20,552 nucleotides of DNA from JABDGC01 sp964466595 (lineage in GTDB: Bacteria > Pseudomonadota > Gammaproteobacteria > DSM-16500): contig CAYXNR010000044.1 in NCBI GenBank assembly GCA_964466595.1, forward strand, positions 1 through 20,552, in the 5' to 3' direction. The notes below the pieces were generated by a model. That model ran no database searches and was not told the DNA's origin. It was given only the letters and a program-made list of their open reading frames with translations. A program made the position numbers and the translations under genes. Of this stretch, positions 1-8,242 are shown piece after piece. Every line of letters starts with the position of its first letter. Positions within the stretch are counted from its first letter, which is position 1.

Positions 1-3000
1 CCAGTATAGTTGCTAGCAGTACTCAACGTGAGGGTGCCGGAACCATTCTTAGTTATAGAACCACCACTTCCTGTATTAACACCCGTCGTAGTAACTGTCG
101 TATTGCCAACACCATCAAAGGTAAGCGCTAAACCAGTTCCACCTATACCGCCACTCAAGGTAAGTGTGCCACTCGTTGAATTAATCTGAGAAGCAGAACC
201 CAGCGTGATCGCACCACTCCAGGTATTCGTGCCCGATATGTTAATCAAAGCACCACCACTGCTGATCCCACTGCCATTCAAATTGGTAATAGCATTGGCA
301 ATATTCAAACTAGAGCCATTGATTTGAATCACGGAGCCTGCAGTTTGGGCTATAGCATTAGTGCCGAGAGCAGTACTATTTTGTATTTCCAAGGTGCCCG
401 CACTTAAGGTAGTCAGACCACTATAGCTATTATTAGCTGTATTCAGAATTAAAGTGGCAGCGCTGTTATTATTAACAGTCATCTTCCCAGAGCCACTGAT
501 GCCGCCGCTCAGCGTAAGCGCACCCGAGCTAACATTGATCGTATTCGTATTGGCACCAGAAAAGATAAGCGCATTACCTAAACTATAAGTATTAGCTGTA
601 GTGAGTTGAGCTGTGCTACTGCTATTAGAACTATCAAGCGTGATGTTTCTGGTATTGCCCAAGGTGGCAGTCAAGCTGCTCAGATCGAGGATGGCTGTTG
701 CAGAAGGACTCGGTGTGATATTGATGGTACCAGCAGCGCCAGTGCCCAAAGCATTGGCCTGGGTCAACTTGAGTGTACCGCTGAGAATATTGGTGATACC
801 CGTATAGCCAGCATTCGCTGTGCTCAGAATTAAAGAAGCACCACTGCTATTATTCACATTCATGGTGCCTGCGCCTGTAATCCCTCCACTCAAGGTGATA
901 TTGCCAGAAGTAATATTCACCGTATTATTGTTTGTACCGGTCAAGCTAATAACATTAGCCAAGCTATAAGTATTAGCTGCTGTTAGCTGAGCGATGCTAC
1001 CGCTATTCGAACTGTTCAAGGCAATGATACTAGTGTTACCTAAAGTAAGCGCTAAGCTGCTGAGATCTAAAGTAGCTGTCGAAGAAGGATTAGGCGTGAT
1101 ATTAATACCAGCAGAGCCCGTACCTAAAGCATTCGCGTTAGTAAGCTGCAAGGTACCTTTTACAAGCGTGACAGCGCCACTCAAGCTATTCGCAAGACTT
1201 AAGTTAATCGTTCCAGAGTTTTCCGTCAGCGTAATCGCACCAGCGCCCGATTGACTAATCGTGCCAGCCTGAGTAACGTTGCCGCTAGCTGTCAGACCTA
1301 AGGTCCCTGAGCCAAGTGACCAGGTGCCGATGGATAAAGCGCCACCGCTCGTTAGTGAGACATTGTTACCTCCTGTATTTGTCAGAGACACTGCCCCAGT
1401 AAAAGCATTACTCTGATTTAAGGTGATAGCAAAGTTACCCGTCGTAAAACTGGAAGTCCCTGTAACCGTTAAGACACCCGATTGGCTAATTGCTCCCCCC
1501 GCATTCACAGTCAAAATCCCGCCGAGTGATAATGCCGGTAAGCTAACCGGTGCAGCACTATAATTAATCGTGAGATCACGAAGATTAGTTGGCGAAGTGG
1601 TAAAGCTCGGCATTGCCGCAGCAGCATTAGTATTTTGTATCTTGACATCACGAATATTGGCTCCACCAGTCACAACAGGTGCGCTCGAGCCTAAATTATT
1701 AGCCTGAGTGTTAAGCAAAAGATCAGATGAGCTAGTCGCTAGACTAAAGGTAGAAGCGCCCGTTATAGTCAGCACACCACTTTGTTGAATCGTTCCGCTC
1801 GCTGTAACATTCAAGGTTCCCGTTGTGGTGGTTGTGCCGAGCGTGAGCCCCTGGCTATTATTGATAAAGATACCGCCTGTTCCCGTAGACGAAGAAATTG
1901 TTCCCGCCGTTGTCAAAATATTCGCGCCACTTGTACCAATGCCAGCAGCTGCGGCACCGGTTGTAAGACTAAGGCTACCAGTGCTGCCAGCATTCAAAAG
2001 CGTAGCTGCTGTTTGTGTAATACTACCGCCAGTTGTATTCCCGCCATTATTGGTAGCGACAGTAATTTTTCCGCCATTTCCAGTCGTGATACTGCGGAGT
2101 GCTGCCGTTCCTGTTCCACCAGAACTCGTATTCACATTAATAGCAACGGCGCTTGCACTCGTATCAGTTGTGCTAATCGAACCGCCCGCTGCCATGCTGA
2201 AGTTGTTAGCGCCGGCAGCGGTGTTGGCATTGATCGTGACTGTTCCGCTAGAAGAAATCGCATTTGAAATGGTTAAACCAGTCGAGGCCTGCAAGAGAAG
2301 ATTGCCACTGGTTAAATTACCTGCTGTCGCTAAGGATCCGCCATTACTTTGTAAGTTCAAAGCACCGGTACCCGTATTAATAGCACTCGCAGGTAAGGTT
2401 AAGGTTCCGGAAGAAATGACTGTCAGCGGAACATTCGTCACACTCAAAGTCGGAGCTGCCAAAGTTAAGCTACCGGTATTTGATACATAAGCGCCATCAG
2501 CATTGGCAGTAAGCGTTAAGGTGCCAGTTGTCACTGTTGCAATTGGTGTACCGCTCGAGCCAATGCTACCCGGTGTAAAAGGTGAGGTAGTAGAGCTGCC
2601 CATGGTCAAGGTAATGCCGCCCGTACCAGAGCTCAGTGAGATACCTGAGGCGATAGTAATATTACCCTTGGTGGTTTCAGTATCTCCAGCAGGATTGCCG
2701 ACACTGGTGGTTGATCGATTGGCGGAAGTTGCCCCCGTATCGTTCGCGGTGACGGTAATCAAGGCATTGGTAGTACCAACGTTAGCATTAATTAAAACGC
2801 TGCGACCGGCATTAATAGTGAGCGTTCTACCATTGCGTGAATTGGTCCAAGTATCGGTCACGACAACATCACTATTTGCTTGTAAAATAATATTAGCATT
2901 AACATTGTTCATGCTGGTGGCAGTAATCGTATTGGTTGCAGCGGCGTTATTGGCATAGAGGTTGTTGGTACCATTGTTATAAGCAGACCCGCCTGTGTTT

Positions 3001-4373
3001 TGCACAATCAAGAACATCGGATCGAGTAAAAGACTACCCGCGCTACCATTCGGTGCATCAGTATCCACCATGCCGTTGAAACTCAGCCCATTCCAGCCTG
3101 AGGTTTCAACCCAGCCGCCATCTCCACCGAGGAGGCCGCCCCTGGCCGAAATATCACCATAAAATTCCGTCCCCAACTCAGACCACACCACCACCTTGCC
3201 GCCATTCCCATATATAAAGGCATCCGCTAAGAGCCTCGCTGCACTCCCCACAAAGGCATAATCAGCATTTTGTTCAGGACCTGCACCATGAGCATTACCA
3301 CCGACTAAAATGGTTCCACCGCCAGCCATACCCGAAGCATTAATCAGAGCATTGCCTGCAATCTCTACCTGAGAGCCCAGTACTTTTACCGTACCGCCTT
3401 GTTGATTCCAGTGTTTACCCTTGGCTAGAATTTTTCCGGTGACCCTTACCTTGCCAGTCCCGCCTTCCAAAATAATTTGGCCGCCGACCCGACGTACGGT
3501 ATTGGCGACAACTACGCCATCCATATTAATGGCATGATCTAAAACATTATGGGCTGCTTGAGCTGTCATCAGCACTTTGCCGCCATTCGCCCTAATCACG
3601 CCGCTATTTCTGACACCATCCGCTAGTTCATTCCCCGCATAATCACGACCGCGTGAATTGGCTTGTTGATCGATCGTAAAATTAATTAAGCCGCCTGCAT
3701 CGAAGCTCACTGTAAAAGCTTCACCGGAAGCGAGAACAACCTGACCAGCATTCGCTTCGATGTAGCCGTTGTTGACTACGCCATTCGCCATGAGAGCAAG
3801 TAAACCATGTTGTGCTATCAAAATTGTTCCATCATTCACAATTGCGCCGCTTAAAGCTGAAGGTCGGTCGAAAATGAATTGACCGTTCAAAAAGTTTTGA
3901 TTACTGATATCAGCGGTCGAGGCAATGAGGCCGCCGACATTGACATAGGCAGAAGGACCAAAATAAATACCAGCGCCATTAATCAAAATCAACTGCCCGT
4001 TTGACAACAATCTTCCATAAATTTGTGAAGGCCCTTGCGCCGAGCTAATTCGATTGAGCGCGATGGAAGAGGAGTTGGGTTGAATGAATTGCGTGGTTTC
4101 AGAAGGAGCGATATTAAAACTTTGCCAGTTGATGATGGCTTTATCTGTTGTTTGTTGAATGGTTGTGGTATTAGGGCTTTGGGTGATCAAAGCGCTACCC
4201 GCTTCAACACTGCCGCCTTGAGGATTAGCAAAACTGCTTGTAGGTGTGAAAGTGATAAACGCGACAATGGTCGAAAAGACAATAGCGGTTGTCAGTGATA
4301 AGAATCGCTTAATGTAAACGCTTGAGGGTTGTTGTTGCTTTAAGTAACTTCCCTCAGGCTCGTGTCGGCGCAT
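1..4373 (-). CDS. Large two-partner-secretion-type exoprotein (filamentous haemagglutinin N-terminal domain), 3' end outside window
   Basis: Reading the minus strand from the ATG at 4373 gives one uninterrupted frame of about 1457 codons with no stop before the window edge. A GAGG Shine-Dalgarno lies 8 nt before the ATG. The N-terminus has an extended signal peptide: charged residues 1-23, hydrophobic core 24-42, probable cleavage after SFA49. Residues ~50-300 match the TPS/haemagglutination activity domain: ITQSPNTTTIQQTTDKAIINW, NGAGIYFGPSAYVNVGGLIA, NFLNGQF and the typical later motif GSLLLDP. The rest is Gly/Ser/Thr/Asn-rich short beta-strand repeats (IxLxxGGxLTLSG..., AGTLxLxNANALGT) like PATR (autotransporter-associated) repeats. 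Family knowledge: such proteins cross the inner membrane by Sec and the outer membrane via a TpsB/Omp85-like partner or their own C-terminal barrel, and form surface adhesins or secreted filaments. No TpsB partner lies in the window. The N-terminal assignment is firm; final length and secretion class cannot be seen. Confidence 0.9.
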   Translation of the reverse strand, partial: MRRHEPEGSYLKQQQPSSVYIKRFLSLTTAIVFSTIVAFITFTPTSSFANPQGGSVEAGSALITQSPNTTTIQQTTDKAIINWQSFNIAPSETTQFIQPNSSSIALNRISSAQGPSQIYGRLLSNGQLILINGAGIYFGPSAYVNVGGLIASTADISNQNFLNGQFIFDRPSALSGAIVNDGTILIAQHGLLALMANGVVNNGYIEANAGQVVLASGEAFTVSFDAGGLINFTIDQQANSRGRDYAGNELADGVRNSGVIRANGGKVLMTAQAAHNVLDHAINMDGVVVANTVRRVGGQIILEGGTGKVRVTGKILAKGKHWNQQGGTVKVLGSQVEIAGNALINASGMAGGGTILVGGNAHGAGPEQNADYAFVGSAARLLADAFIYGNGGKVVVWSELGTEFYGDISARGGLLGGDGGWVETSGWNGLSFNGMVDTDAPNGSAGSLLLDPMFLIVQNTGGSAYNNGTNNLYANNAAATNTITATSMNNVNANIILQANSDVVVTDTWTNSRNGRTLTINAGRSVLINANVGTTNALITVTANDTGATSANRSTTSVGNPAGDTETTKGNITIASGISLSSGTGGITLTMGSSTTSPFTPGSIGSSGTPIATVTTGTLTLTANADGAYVSNTGSLTLAAPTLSVTNVPLTVISSGTLTLPASAINTGTGALNLQSNGGSLATAGNLTSGNLLLQASTGLTISNAISSSGTVTINANTAAGANNFSMAAGGSISTTDTSASAVAINVNTSSGGTGTAALRSITTGNGGKITVATNNGGNTTGGSITQTAATLLNAGSTGSLSLTTGAAAAGIGTSGANILTTAGTISSSTGTGGIFINNSQGLTLGTTTTTGTLNVTASGTIQQSGVLTITGASTFSLATSSSDLLLNTQANNLGSSAPVVTGGANIRDVKIQNTNAAAAMPSFTTSPTNLRDLTINYSAAPVSLPALSLGGILTVNAGGAISQSGVLTVTGTSSFTTGNFAITLNQSNAFTGAVSLTNTGGNNVSLTSGGALSIGTWSLGSGTLGLTASGNVTQAGTISQSGAGAITLTENSGTINLSLANSLSGAVTLVKGTLQLTNANALGTGSAGINITPNPSSTATLDLSSLALTLGNTSIIALNSSNSGSIAQLTAANTYSLANVISLTGTNNNTVNITSGNITLSGGITGAGTMNVNNSSGASLILSTANAGYTGITNILSGTLKLTQANALGTGAAGTINITPSPSATAILDLSSLTATLGNTRNITLDSSNSSSTAQLTTANTYSLGNALIFSGANTNTINVSSGALTLSGGISGSGKMTVNNNSAATLILNTANNSYSGLTTLSAGTLEIQNSTALGTNAIAQTAGSVIQINGSSLNIANAITNLNGSGISSGGALINISGTNTWSGAITLGSASQINSTSGTLTLSGGIGGTGLALTFDGVGNTTVTTTGVNTGSGGSITKNGSGTLTLSTASNYT
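399..1157 (-). repeat. Two consecutive ~126-codon repeats inside the exoprotein
   Basis: Within the exoprotein frame, a block beginning GTLQLTNANALGT, running through NITPNPSSTATLDLSSL, LGNT, ANTYSLAN and TLSGGITGAGTMNVNN, recurs in the next block (GTLKLTQANALGT, NITPSPSATAILDLSSL, LGNT, ANTYSLGN, TLSGGISGSGKMTVNN). The GGTAC codon pair marking the block starts is 378 nt apart, and the next (diverged) block begins 381 nt later. This indicates internal duplication of a beta-helix segment rather than independent sequence. Confidence 0.75.
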
Positions 4374-4579
4374 AACACTTACCTCGGTTAGTTCTTTTTG
4401 TTTTTATATTTTTTGTTTTTTATAACTGCCTAAAAATCATTTTTTTTCTTATTAAGGTTGCCTTAAGCTTGTATAAATGAAGTATAGGAGAGGATTGGGA
4501 AATTGCTCGTTTTCTAGACAGATATATATTTTGCGGATTCAAGTACTTATGAAGGAATAACCCACATCTTTGAAAAGCC

Positions 4580-4621
4580 CCGTCATTGCGAGCCCGCGAA
4601 GCGTTTGGGCGTGGCAATCTA
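4580..4621. repeat. REP-like dispersed repeat (CGTCATTGCGAG... type)
   Basis: The segment starts CGTCATTGCGAGC, passes through GCGAAGCG and ends GTGGCAATCT. This is the consensus pattern of a REP-like intergenic element common in many proteobacterial genomes. It sits in the 273-bp gap between the rsmE stop (minus strand) and the exoprotein start. The rest of the gap is AT-rich and holds a short TTAAGG-TTG-CCTTAA inverted repeat at 4452-4466 upstream of the exoprotein gene. I see no convincing gene here. Confidence 0.6.
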
Positions 4622-4646
4622 GCTCTTTATTGCCATTGCTGTTGCC

Positions 4647-5378
4647 TTAAGCCAAATCCCCAAACCGCGTCTGCAAAGCCGTAATCGCCACTAAAGCTGC
4701 TGTTTCCGTCCTTAAAATCCGTGGCCCCAAATTCAAGGGAAGAAATTCTTTTTGCTCTGCCAGCCGCACTTCAGCTTGACTCAAGCCCCCTTCCGGTCCA
4801 ACCAAAAGAGTCAGAGCCCTATTTTCTGGGATAGTTAAGCTAGAAATATGTTTGGTACTAGCAGGTGCTAAGGTAAAACCCTGGCCCTGAAAGCCCTTCA
4901 GCCAATCAGCCAAAGAAAGAGGCAAAACCACAGGCGGTACGAAGGCTCGGCCAGACTGCTCACAAGCGCTAATTGCAATAGCCTGCCAATGTTCCCGACG
5001 TTTTTCACGTTTATCAGCCGTCAGTTTTATTGTGCTACGCTCTGTAAAAAGAGGGATGATTTTTTTAATACCGAGTTCCACTGCTTTCTGGATAATAAGA
5101 TCCATTTTCTCCCCACGGGCGACCCCTTGTGCTAGTTCGAGTTGCAGGGGCGACTCATTGCTAACCGCTTGATAGTTTTTTATTTTTAGTGAAAGCATGC
5201 CTTTTTTCAATTGCAGCACTTCCGCCTGATATTCACCGCCTTCCCCATTAAAAACCAGCAGCCCATCCCCCTCTCTTAAGCGCCTAACATGAGCCAAATA
5301 ATGCATGGCCTCAACAGGCAAAGTGAGCGTTTTATCCTCAGCTAAAGCATGATTAACAAAGAGACGGGGTAGGGGCAT
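4647..5378 (-). CDS. rsmE: 16S rRNA (uracil(1498)-N(3))-methyltransferase RsmE
   Basis: This 243-aa protein has the length and order of RsmE: an N-terminal PUA-like domain (residues ~1-70) and a C-terminal SPOUT methyltransferase fold with its deep trefoil knot. Diagnostic SAM-binding motifs are LVGPEGGLSQAE (GPEGG at 194-198) and LGPRILRTETAALVA (218-231). The enzyme methylates N3 of U1498 in helix 44 of 16S rRNA in assembled 30S subunits, using S-adenosylmethionine. It is the last gene of a compact minus-strand operon: its ATG is 4 nt after the stop of the HigA-like gene, with an AAGGAAG Shine-Dalgarno overlapping that gene's end. In other gammaproteobacteria rsmE often neighbours gshB; here the company is different. 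Confidence 0.95.
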   Translation of the reverse strand: MPLPRLFVNHALAEDKTLTLPVEAMHYLAHVRRLREGDGLLVFNGEGGEYQAEVLQLKKGMLSLKIKNYQAVSNESPLQLELAQGVARGEKMDLIIQKAVELGIKKIIPLFTERSTIKLTADKREKRREHWQAIAISACEQSGRAFVPPVVLPLSLADWLKGFQGQGFTLAPASTKHISSLTIPENRALTLLVGPEGGLSQAEVRLAEQKEFLPLNLGPRILRTETAALVAITALQTRFGDLA

Positions 5379-5382
5379 AGAC

Positions 5383-5844
5383 TTACTTCCTTAGCTTCTG
5401 ATCAACCTCAAGATTCAATAAAAAATGATCCAGACTCGCTTGCAAAAGGGCTGAAAAATCCATTGGTTTTTGCCCATTTTTTGCAGTTCCGCCAGCCGGT
5501 CTTAAACTAGGCTTTTTAGACCTAAGTTCTTGATTTTTAATTTTACCGCCCACGAGCGGCTTTATTTTTTTATAGACTGCCTGATCAAAGGTTTGAATGG
5601 CGGTTTCAAGATCATAGGCATTTTGTAGATGCATCCAAAATAAAGGATCCATATTAAGCAAATATCCTAAACGTAGCGCGGTATCAGCAGAAATGGCTCG
5701 TTTTCCATGCATAATTTGGCTAATTCGAATCGGGCTCACCTGCAATTCTTTTGCGAGGCGATACTGGCTGAGTTGCAGCGGTTTCATGAATTCTTTTTGC
5801 AGAATGTGGCCGGGATGCGCATGTTTTCGCAGTTTTTTTGCCAT
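5383..5844 (-). CDS. HigA-family XRE-type antitoxin-like regulator with C-terminal extension (orphan)
   Basis: The start is set at the ATG at 5844 (153 aa), because AAAGGA lies 5-6 nt upstream. A longer frame from a TTG at 5895 lacks such a site. Residues ~9-80 fit HigA/VapI antitoxins: HPGHILQKEFMKPLQLSQ, RLAKELQVSPIRISQIMHGK (helix-turn-helix), ISADTALRLGYLLNMDPLFW and LQNAYDLE. HigA proteins bind operator DNA and neutralise the HigB ribosome-dependent mRNase. Family members are typically ~95-110 aa; here ~60 extra residues follow, lysine/proline-rich (GGKIKNQELRSKKPSLRP) and ending in a leucine-rich helix. No HigB-like toxin gene adjoins it: the gene lies between the ferredoxin-like gene (58 nt upstream) and rsmE (4 nt downstream). 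It may therefore act as a stand-alone regulator; that role is inference. Confidence 0.82.
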   Translation of the reverse strand: MAKKLRKHAHPGHILQKEFMKPLQLSQYRLAKELQVSPIRISQIMHGKRAISADTALRLGYLLNMDPLFWMHLQNAYDLETAIQTFDQAVYKKIKPLVGGKIKNQELRSKKPSLRPAGGTAKNGQKPMDFSALLQASLDHFLLNLEVDQKLRK

Positions 5845-5901
5845 AGCAATCCTTTCCAATAAAGCAATTTTATCGACCTGCGATATTATCGTCAAGCGAT
5901 A

Positions 5902-6255
5902 TTATTCCGGTTCCGCCAGCATCCATTCTTTAACCGGTTCCCCGCCAATCAAGTGTTTTTGAATAATTTCTTCTAATACGGCTTCATTACAGGAGTGATA
6001 CCATACCCCCTCCGGATAGACGACAGCAATCGGTCCCGATAAACATACTCGCAAGCAATTGACTTTGCTTCGATAAATACCCAGCTGTTCGAGCCCCAAT
6101 TCCTCAAGACGATTTTTAAGATAAGCCCAGGCCGCAAGGCCTTTTTCCTGTGAACAGCATTTGGGCGTGCTCTGGTCGCAGCAGAGGAAAATATGGCGTT
6201 TAATGGAAGCGAGACCAAGTTTCTTAATTTGTTTTTTTAAGGGTTCAGTGATCAT
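5902..6255 (-). CDS. (2Fe-2S) ferredoxin domain-containing protein (thioredoxin-like fold)
   Basis: This is a 117-aa protein. After a basic N-terminus comes KRHIFLCCDQSTPKCC, then KVNCLRVCLSGPIAVVYPEGVWY, with candidate cluster ligands C25/C26, C33/C34, C67 and C71. The order strand-CC...C(C)...CxxxC followed by GP-VVYPEGxWY is characteristic of the small thioredoxin-fold [2Fe-2S] ferredoxin family (as in NuoE-type and Aquifex-type ferredoxins). Many gammaproteobacteria encode this protein as an uncharacterised single-gene product; an electron-transfer role is expected from the fold but the partner is unknown. It is the first gene of the minus-strand group with the HigA-like gene and rsmE, and is divergent from miaB. 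The Shine-Dalgarno before the ATG is weak. Confidence 0.82.
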   Translation of the reverse strand: MITEPLKKQIKKLGLASIKRHIFLCCDQSTPKCCSQEKGLAAWAYLKNRLEELGLEQLGIYRSKVNCLRVCLSGPIAVVYPEGVWYHSCNEAVLEEIIQKHLIGGEPVKEWMLAEPE

Positions 6256-6342
6256 ATAATAACCGGAAAGGCTAGAGAATTTGATAAAGATTGACTATCA
6301 TACGCCAAACCTTTGATTTGATAAACTAGAAGTCTTAAATTC

Positions 6343-7662
6343 ATGCGGAAGCTTTATATACAAACCTATGGCTGTCAAATGAATGTCTATGATTCAGCGA
6401 AAATGGCCGCTGTCTTAGAGGCTTCTCATCAATTAGAAAAAACAGATAACCCCGAAGCTGCAGATGTACTCTTACTCAATTCCTGTTCTATTCGTGAAAA
6501 AGCGCAGGAAAAAGTATTCTCAGACCTTGGCCGTTGGCGTCTTTTAAAAGAGAAAAAACCGGGCCTTGTCATTGGTGTTGGTGGCTGCGTCGCCAGTCAA
6601 GAAGGGAAGGAGATCTTAAAGCGAGCCCCCTTTGTAGATTTGGTTTTTGGCCCGCAAACCATCCATCGTCTTGGGGATTTGTTAAGCGCTGTCCAAACGC
6701 AAGGCCAACCCCAGGTCGATGTTCGTTTCCCCGAGGTCGAAAAATTTGATCATTTACCGGAGCCGCGTGCTGAGGGGGTGACAGCCTCAGTTTCTATTAT
6801 GGAAGGCTGTAGCAAATACTGTAGTTTTTGCGTGGTGCCCTATACTCGTGGTGAAGAGGTCAGTCGTTCCCTAGATAGTGTCTTAAGCGAGGTAGTGAGC
6901 CTAGCCGAGCAGGGTGTGCGTGAAATTACGCTCTTGGGTCAGAATGTCAATGATTATCGTGGTGCTTTGCACGAAGGTGGCACCGCCGATTTCCCTCATT
7001 TATTGCAATATATTGCCGCTATTTCAGGAATATTGCGGATTCGCTTTATTACCTCGCATCCCCTTTCCTTTAGCTCGCGGTTGATTCAAGCTTTTGCAGA
7101 CCTCCCGTCCCTCGCTAACTATTTGCATTTGCCTGTCCAAAGTGGTTCCGACCGGATTTTAACAGCGATGAAACGGGGTTATACCGCCCTTGAATATAAA
7201 TCCAAAATCCGTAAATTGCGCGAAGTGCGTCCTCATCTTAGTCTCACTTCAGATTTCATTATTGGTTTCCCGGGCGAGACAGAAGCCGATTTTGAAGCCA
7301 CCCTCAATTTAATACGCGAAATTGGCTTTGATTATTCCTTTAGCTTTATTTATAGCCCCCGTCCGGGCACACCAGCCGCCCAGCTTGCAGACAATGTGCC
7401 ACTTGAGGTGAAGAAACAGCGCTTACAAATTATTCAAGAAACCATTGATGCTCAAGGATTAGCCTTAAGCGCTGCTATGATTGGTACTGAACAAAAAATT
7501 CTAGTTTTTGGCTTGTCTTCGGGAAGTCAGCATGAATGGTTGGGTCGGACAGAAAACAATCGGGTTGTGCGTTTTCAAAGTGGTCGAGATCAGTTAGGGA
7601 AATTGGTGGCGGTGAAAATAACTGCTGTTTATCGAAATTCCTTGCAGGGGGAACTTGTTTAG
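6343..7662 (+). CDS. miaB: tRNA-2-methylthio-N6-dimethylallyladenosine synthase MiaB
   Basis: The 439-aa protein matches MiaB in length and domain order. The N-terminal UPF0004 domain carries auxiliary [4Fe-4S] ligands C11 (TYGCQMN), C48 (NSCSIREKA) and C82 (GGCVASQEG). The radical-SAM domain has the CxxxCxxC motif at C156, C160 and C163 (MEGCSKYCSFCVVPYTRG). A C-terminal TRAM domain (~375-439) binds tRNA. The enzyme inserts sulphur and a methyl group at C2 of i6A37 in tRNAs reading UNN codons, consuming SAM, so it acts in the cytosol on tRNA already modified by MiaA. The start aligns with the family start (MRKLYIQTYGCQMN). In many gammaproteobacteria miaB directly precedes ybeZ-ybeY-ybeX; that order is kept here but interrupted by a 580-bp repeat-filled gap. 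Confidence 0.97.
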   Translation: MRKLYIQTYGCQMNVYDSAKMAAVLEASHQLEKTDNPEAADVLLLNSCSIREKAQEKVFSDLGRWRLLKEKKPGLVIGVGGCVASQEGKEILKRAPFVDLVFGPQTIHRLGDLLSAVQTQGQPQVDVRFPEVEKFDHLPEPRAEGVTASVSIMEGCSKYCSFCVVPYTRGEEVSRSLDSVLSEVVSLAEQGVREITLLGQNVNDYRGALHEGGTADFPHLLQYIAAISGILRIRFITSHPLSFSSRLIQAFADLPSLANYLHLPVQSGSDRILTAMKRGYTALEYKSKIRKLREVRPHLSLTSDFIIGFPGETEADFEATLNLIREIGFDYSFSFIYSPRPGTPAAQLADNVPLEVKKQRLQIIQETIDAQGLALSAAMIGTEQKILVFGLSSGSQHEWLGRTENNRVVRFQSGRDQLGKLVAVKITAVYRNSLQGELV

Positions 7663-7692
7663 GGGTGCTACTGTAGGGGAATGCTTGGTTGG

Positions 7693-7809
7693 GGTTTGTA
7701 TTAATCAAGGTTAGTTAAGGGCGGTTGACGGTGGGGGTCCTGCCACGGTATTTGTTTCCGGCTCGCGCTGCTTCGCCGGAGAACAAACACCGTGTCACCC
7801 CCCGTGCAA
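7693..7809 (+). repeat. Left copy of a 117-nt inverted repeat containing a long hairpin
   Basis: This segment is about 95% identical (roughly six mismatches) to the reverse complement of 7970-8086. Each copy contains its own imperfect hairpin: CACGGTATTTGTTTCCGG (7744-7761) pairs with CCGGAGAACAAACACCGTG (7776-7794) around a GC-rich loop. It is non-coding; short frames across it are shadows of the repeat. The arrangement resembles a REP pair (BIME) or a small MITE without a transposase. Confidence 0.85.
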
Positions 7810-7969
7810 TCCTGAAGGTACATCATGCGTGTTCAGCTAAAAGTTGGGTTTTGCCTTGCTTAGTTGGGGGTTCGCATACGCAAGCTTTTTTTTGCATATC
7901 TCTTTGCTTGGCCTGATGAACCCCTTAACTTAAGCTTAGAACTTAAATCCATTTCACTTATCACAGCTG

Positions 7970-8086
7970 TTGCACGGGGGGTGGCACGGTGTTTGTTCTC
8001 CGGCGAAGCAGCGCGAGCCGGAAACAAATACCGTGACAGGACCCCTACCGTCAACTGCCCTTGACTAACCTTGATTAATACGAACC
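7970..8086 (-). repeat. Right copy of the 117-nt inverted repeat
   Basis: Reverse-complement copy of 7693-7809, starting TTGCACGGGGGGTGGCACGG, with its internal hairpin at 7985-8035. The 160-nt spacer between the copies (7810-7969) contains no recognisable gene. The whole miaB-ybeZ gap (7663-8242) therefore holds two repeat arms, this spacer, and an upstream region for ybeZ. Confidence 0.85.
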
Positions 8087-8204
8087 TTGCTTGATACCCC
8101 ACATGCTCATCAAGCCCACAAGCCTACCCGAGGGCTCCTGGCTAACACCTGATCCTATTCAATTTTTTCTCCCCCCATCAGCAGCTTTTTCACCCAAAAT
8201 CGAT

Positions 8205-8210
8205 TATACT
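8205..8210 (+). promoter_or_regulatory. Candidate -10 element of the ybeZ-ybeY-corC operon
   Basis: TATACT lies 33 nt upstream of the ybeZ start codon, in an AT-rich stretch just after the inverted repeats. No clear -35 hexamer is seen at 16-18 nt (CAGCTT region), so the call is tentative. The repeat block makes co-transcription from miaB less likely than in relatives. Confidence 0.35.
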
Positions 8211-8242
8211 AAAAGTAAGAAATATGGAGGAAAGATAAACAC

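Noticed and set aside
606..2958. Several plus-strand open frames, one 221 codons long, rich in Val/Leu/Pro/Ala
   Set aside because: They are antisense shadows of the repetitive exoprotein gene: its Gly/Ser/Thr/Asn codons avoid stops on the opposite strand. No Shine-Dalgarno or domain supports them.
4035..4298. 87-codon plus-strand frame opposite the exoprotein signal/TPS region
   Set aside because: It lies entirely antisense to the conserved TPS domain and shows no recognisable protein features.
4420..4617. 65-codon minus-strand frame in the gap before the exoprotein gene
   Set aside because: Its first part is translated from the REP-like repeat and the rest from AT-rich intergenic DNA; no convincing ribosome binding site.
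6291..6320. TTGACT at 6291 as the -35 of a miaB promoter
   Set aside because: At 17 nt spacing the -10 would be TGATTT, only three matches to consensus, so it is not supported.
7725..8102. Three short frames on both strands between miaB and ybeZ
   Set aside because: They are translations of the inverted repeat arms; similar peptides arise from both copies, as expected from the repeat itself.
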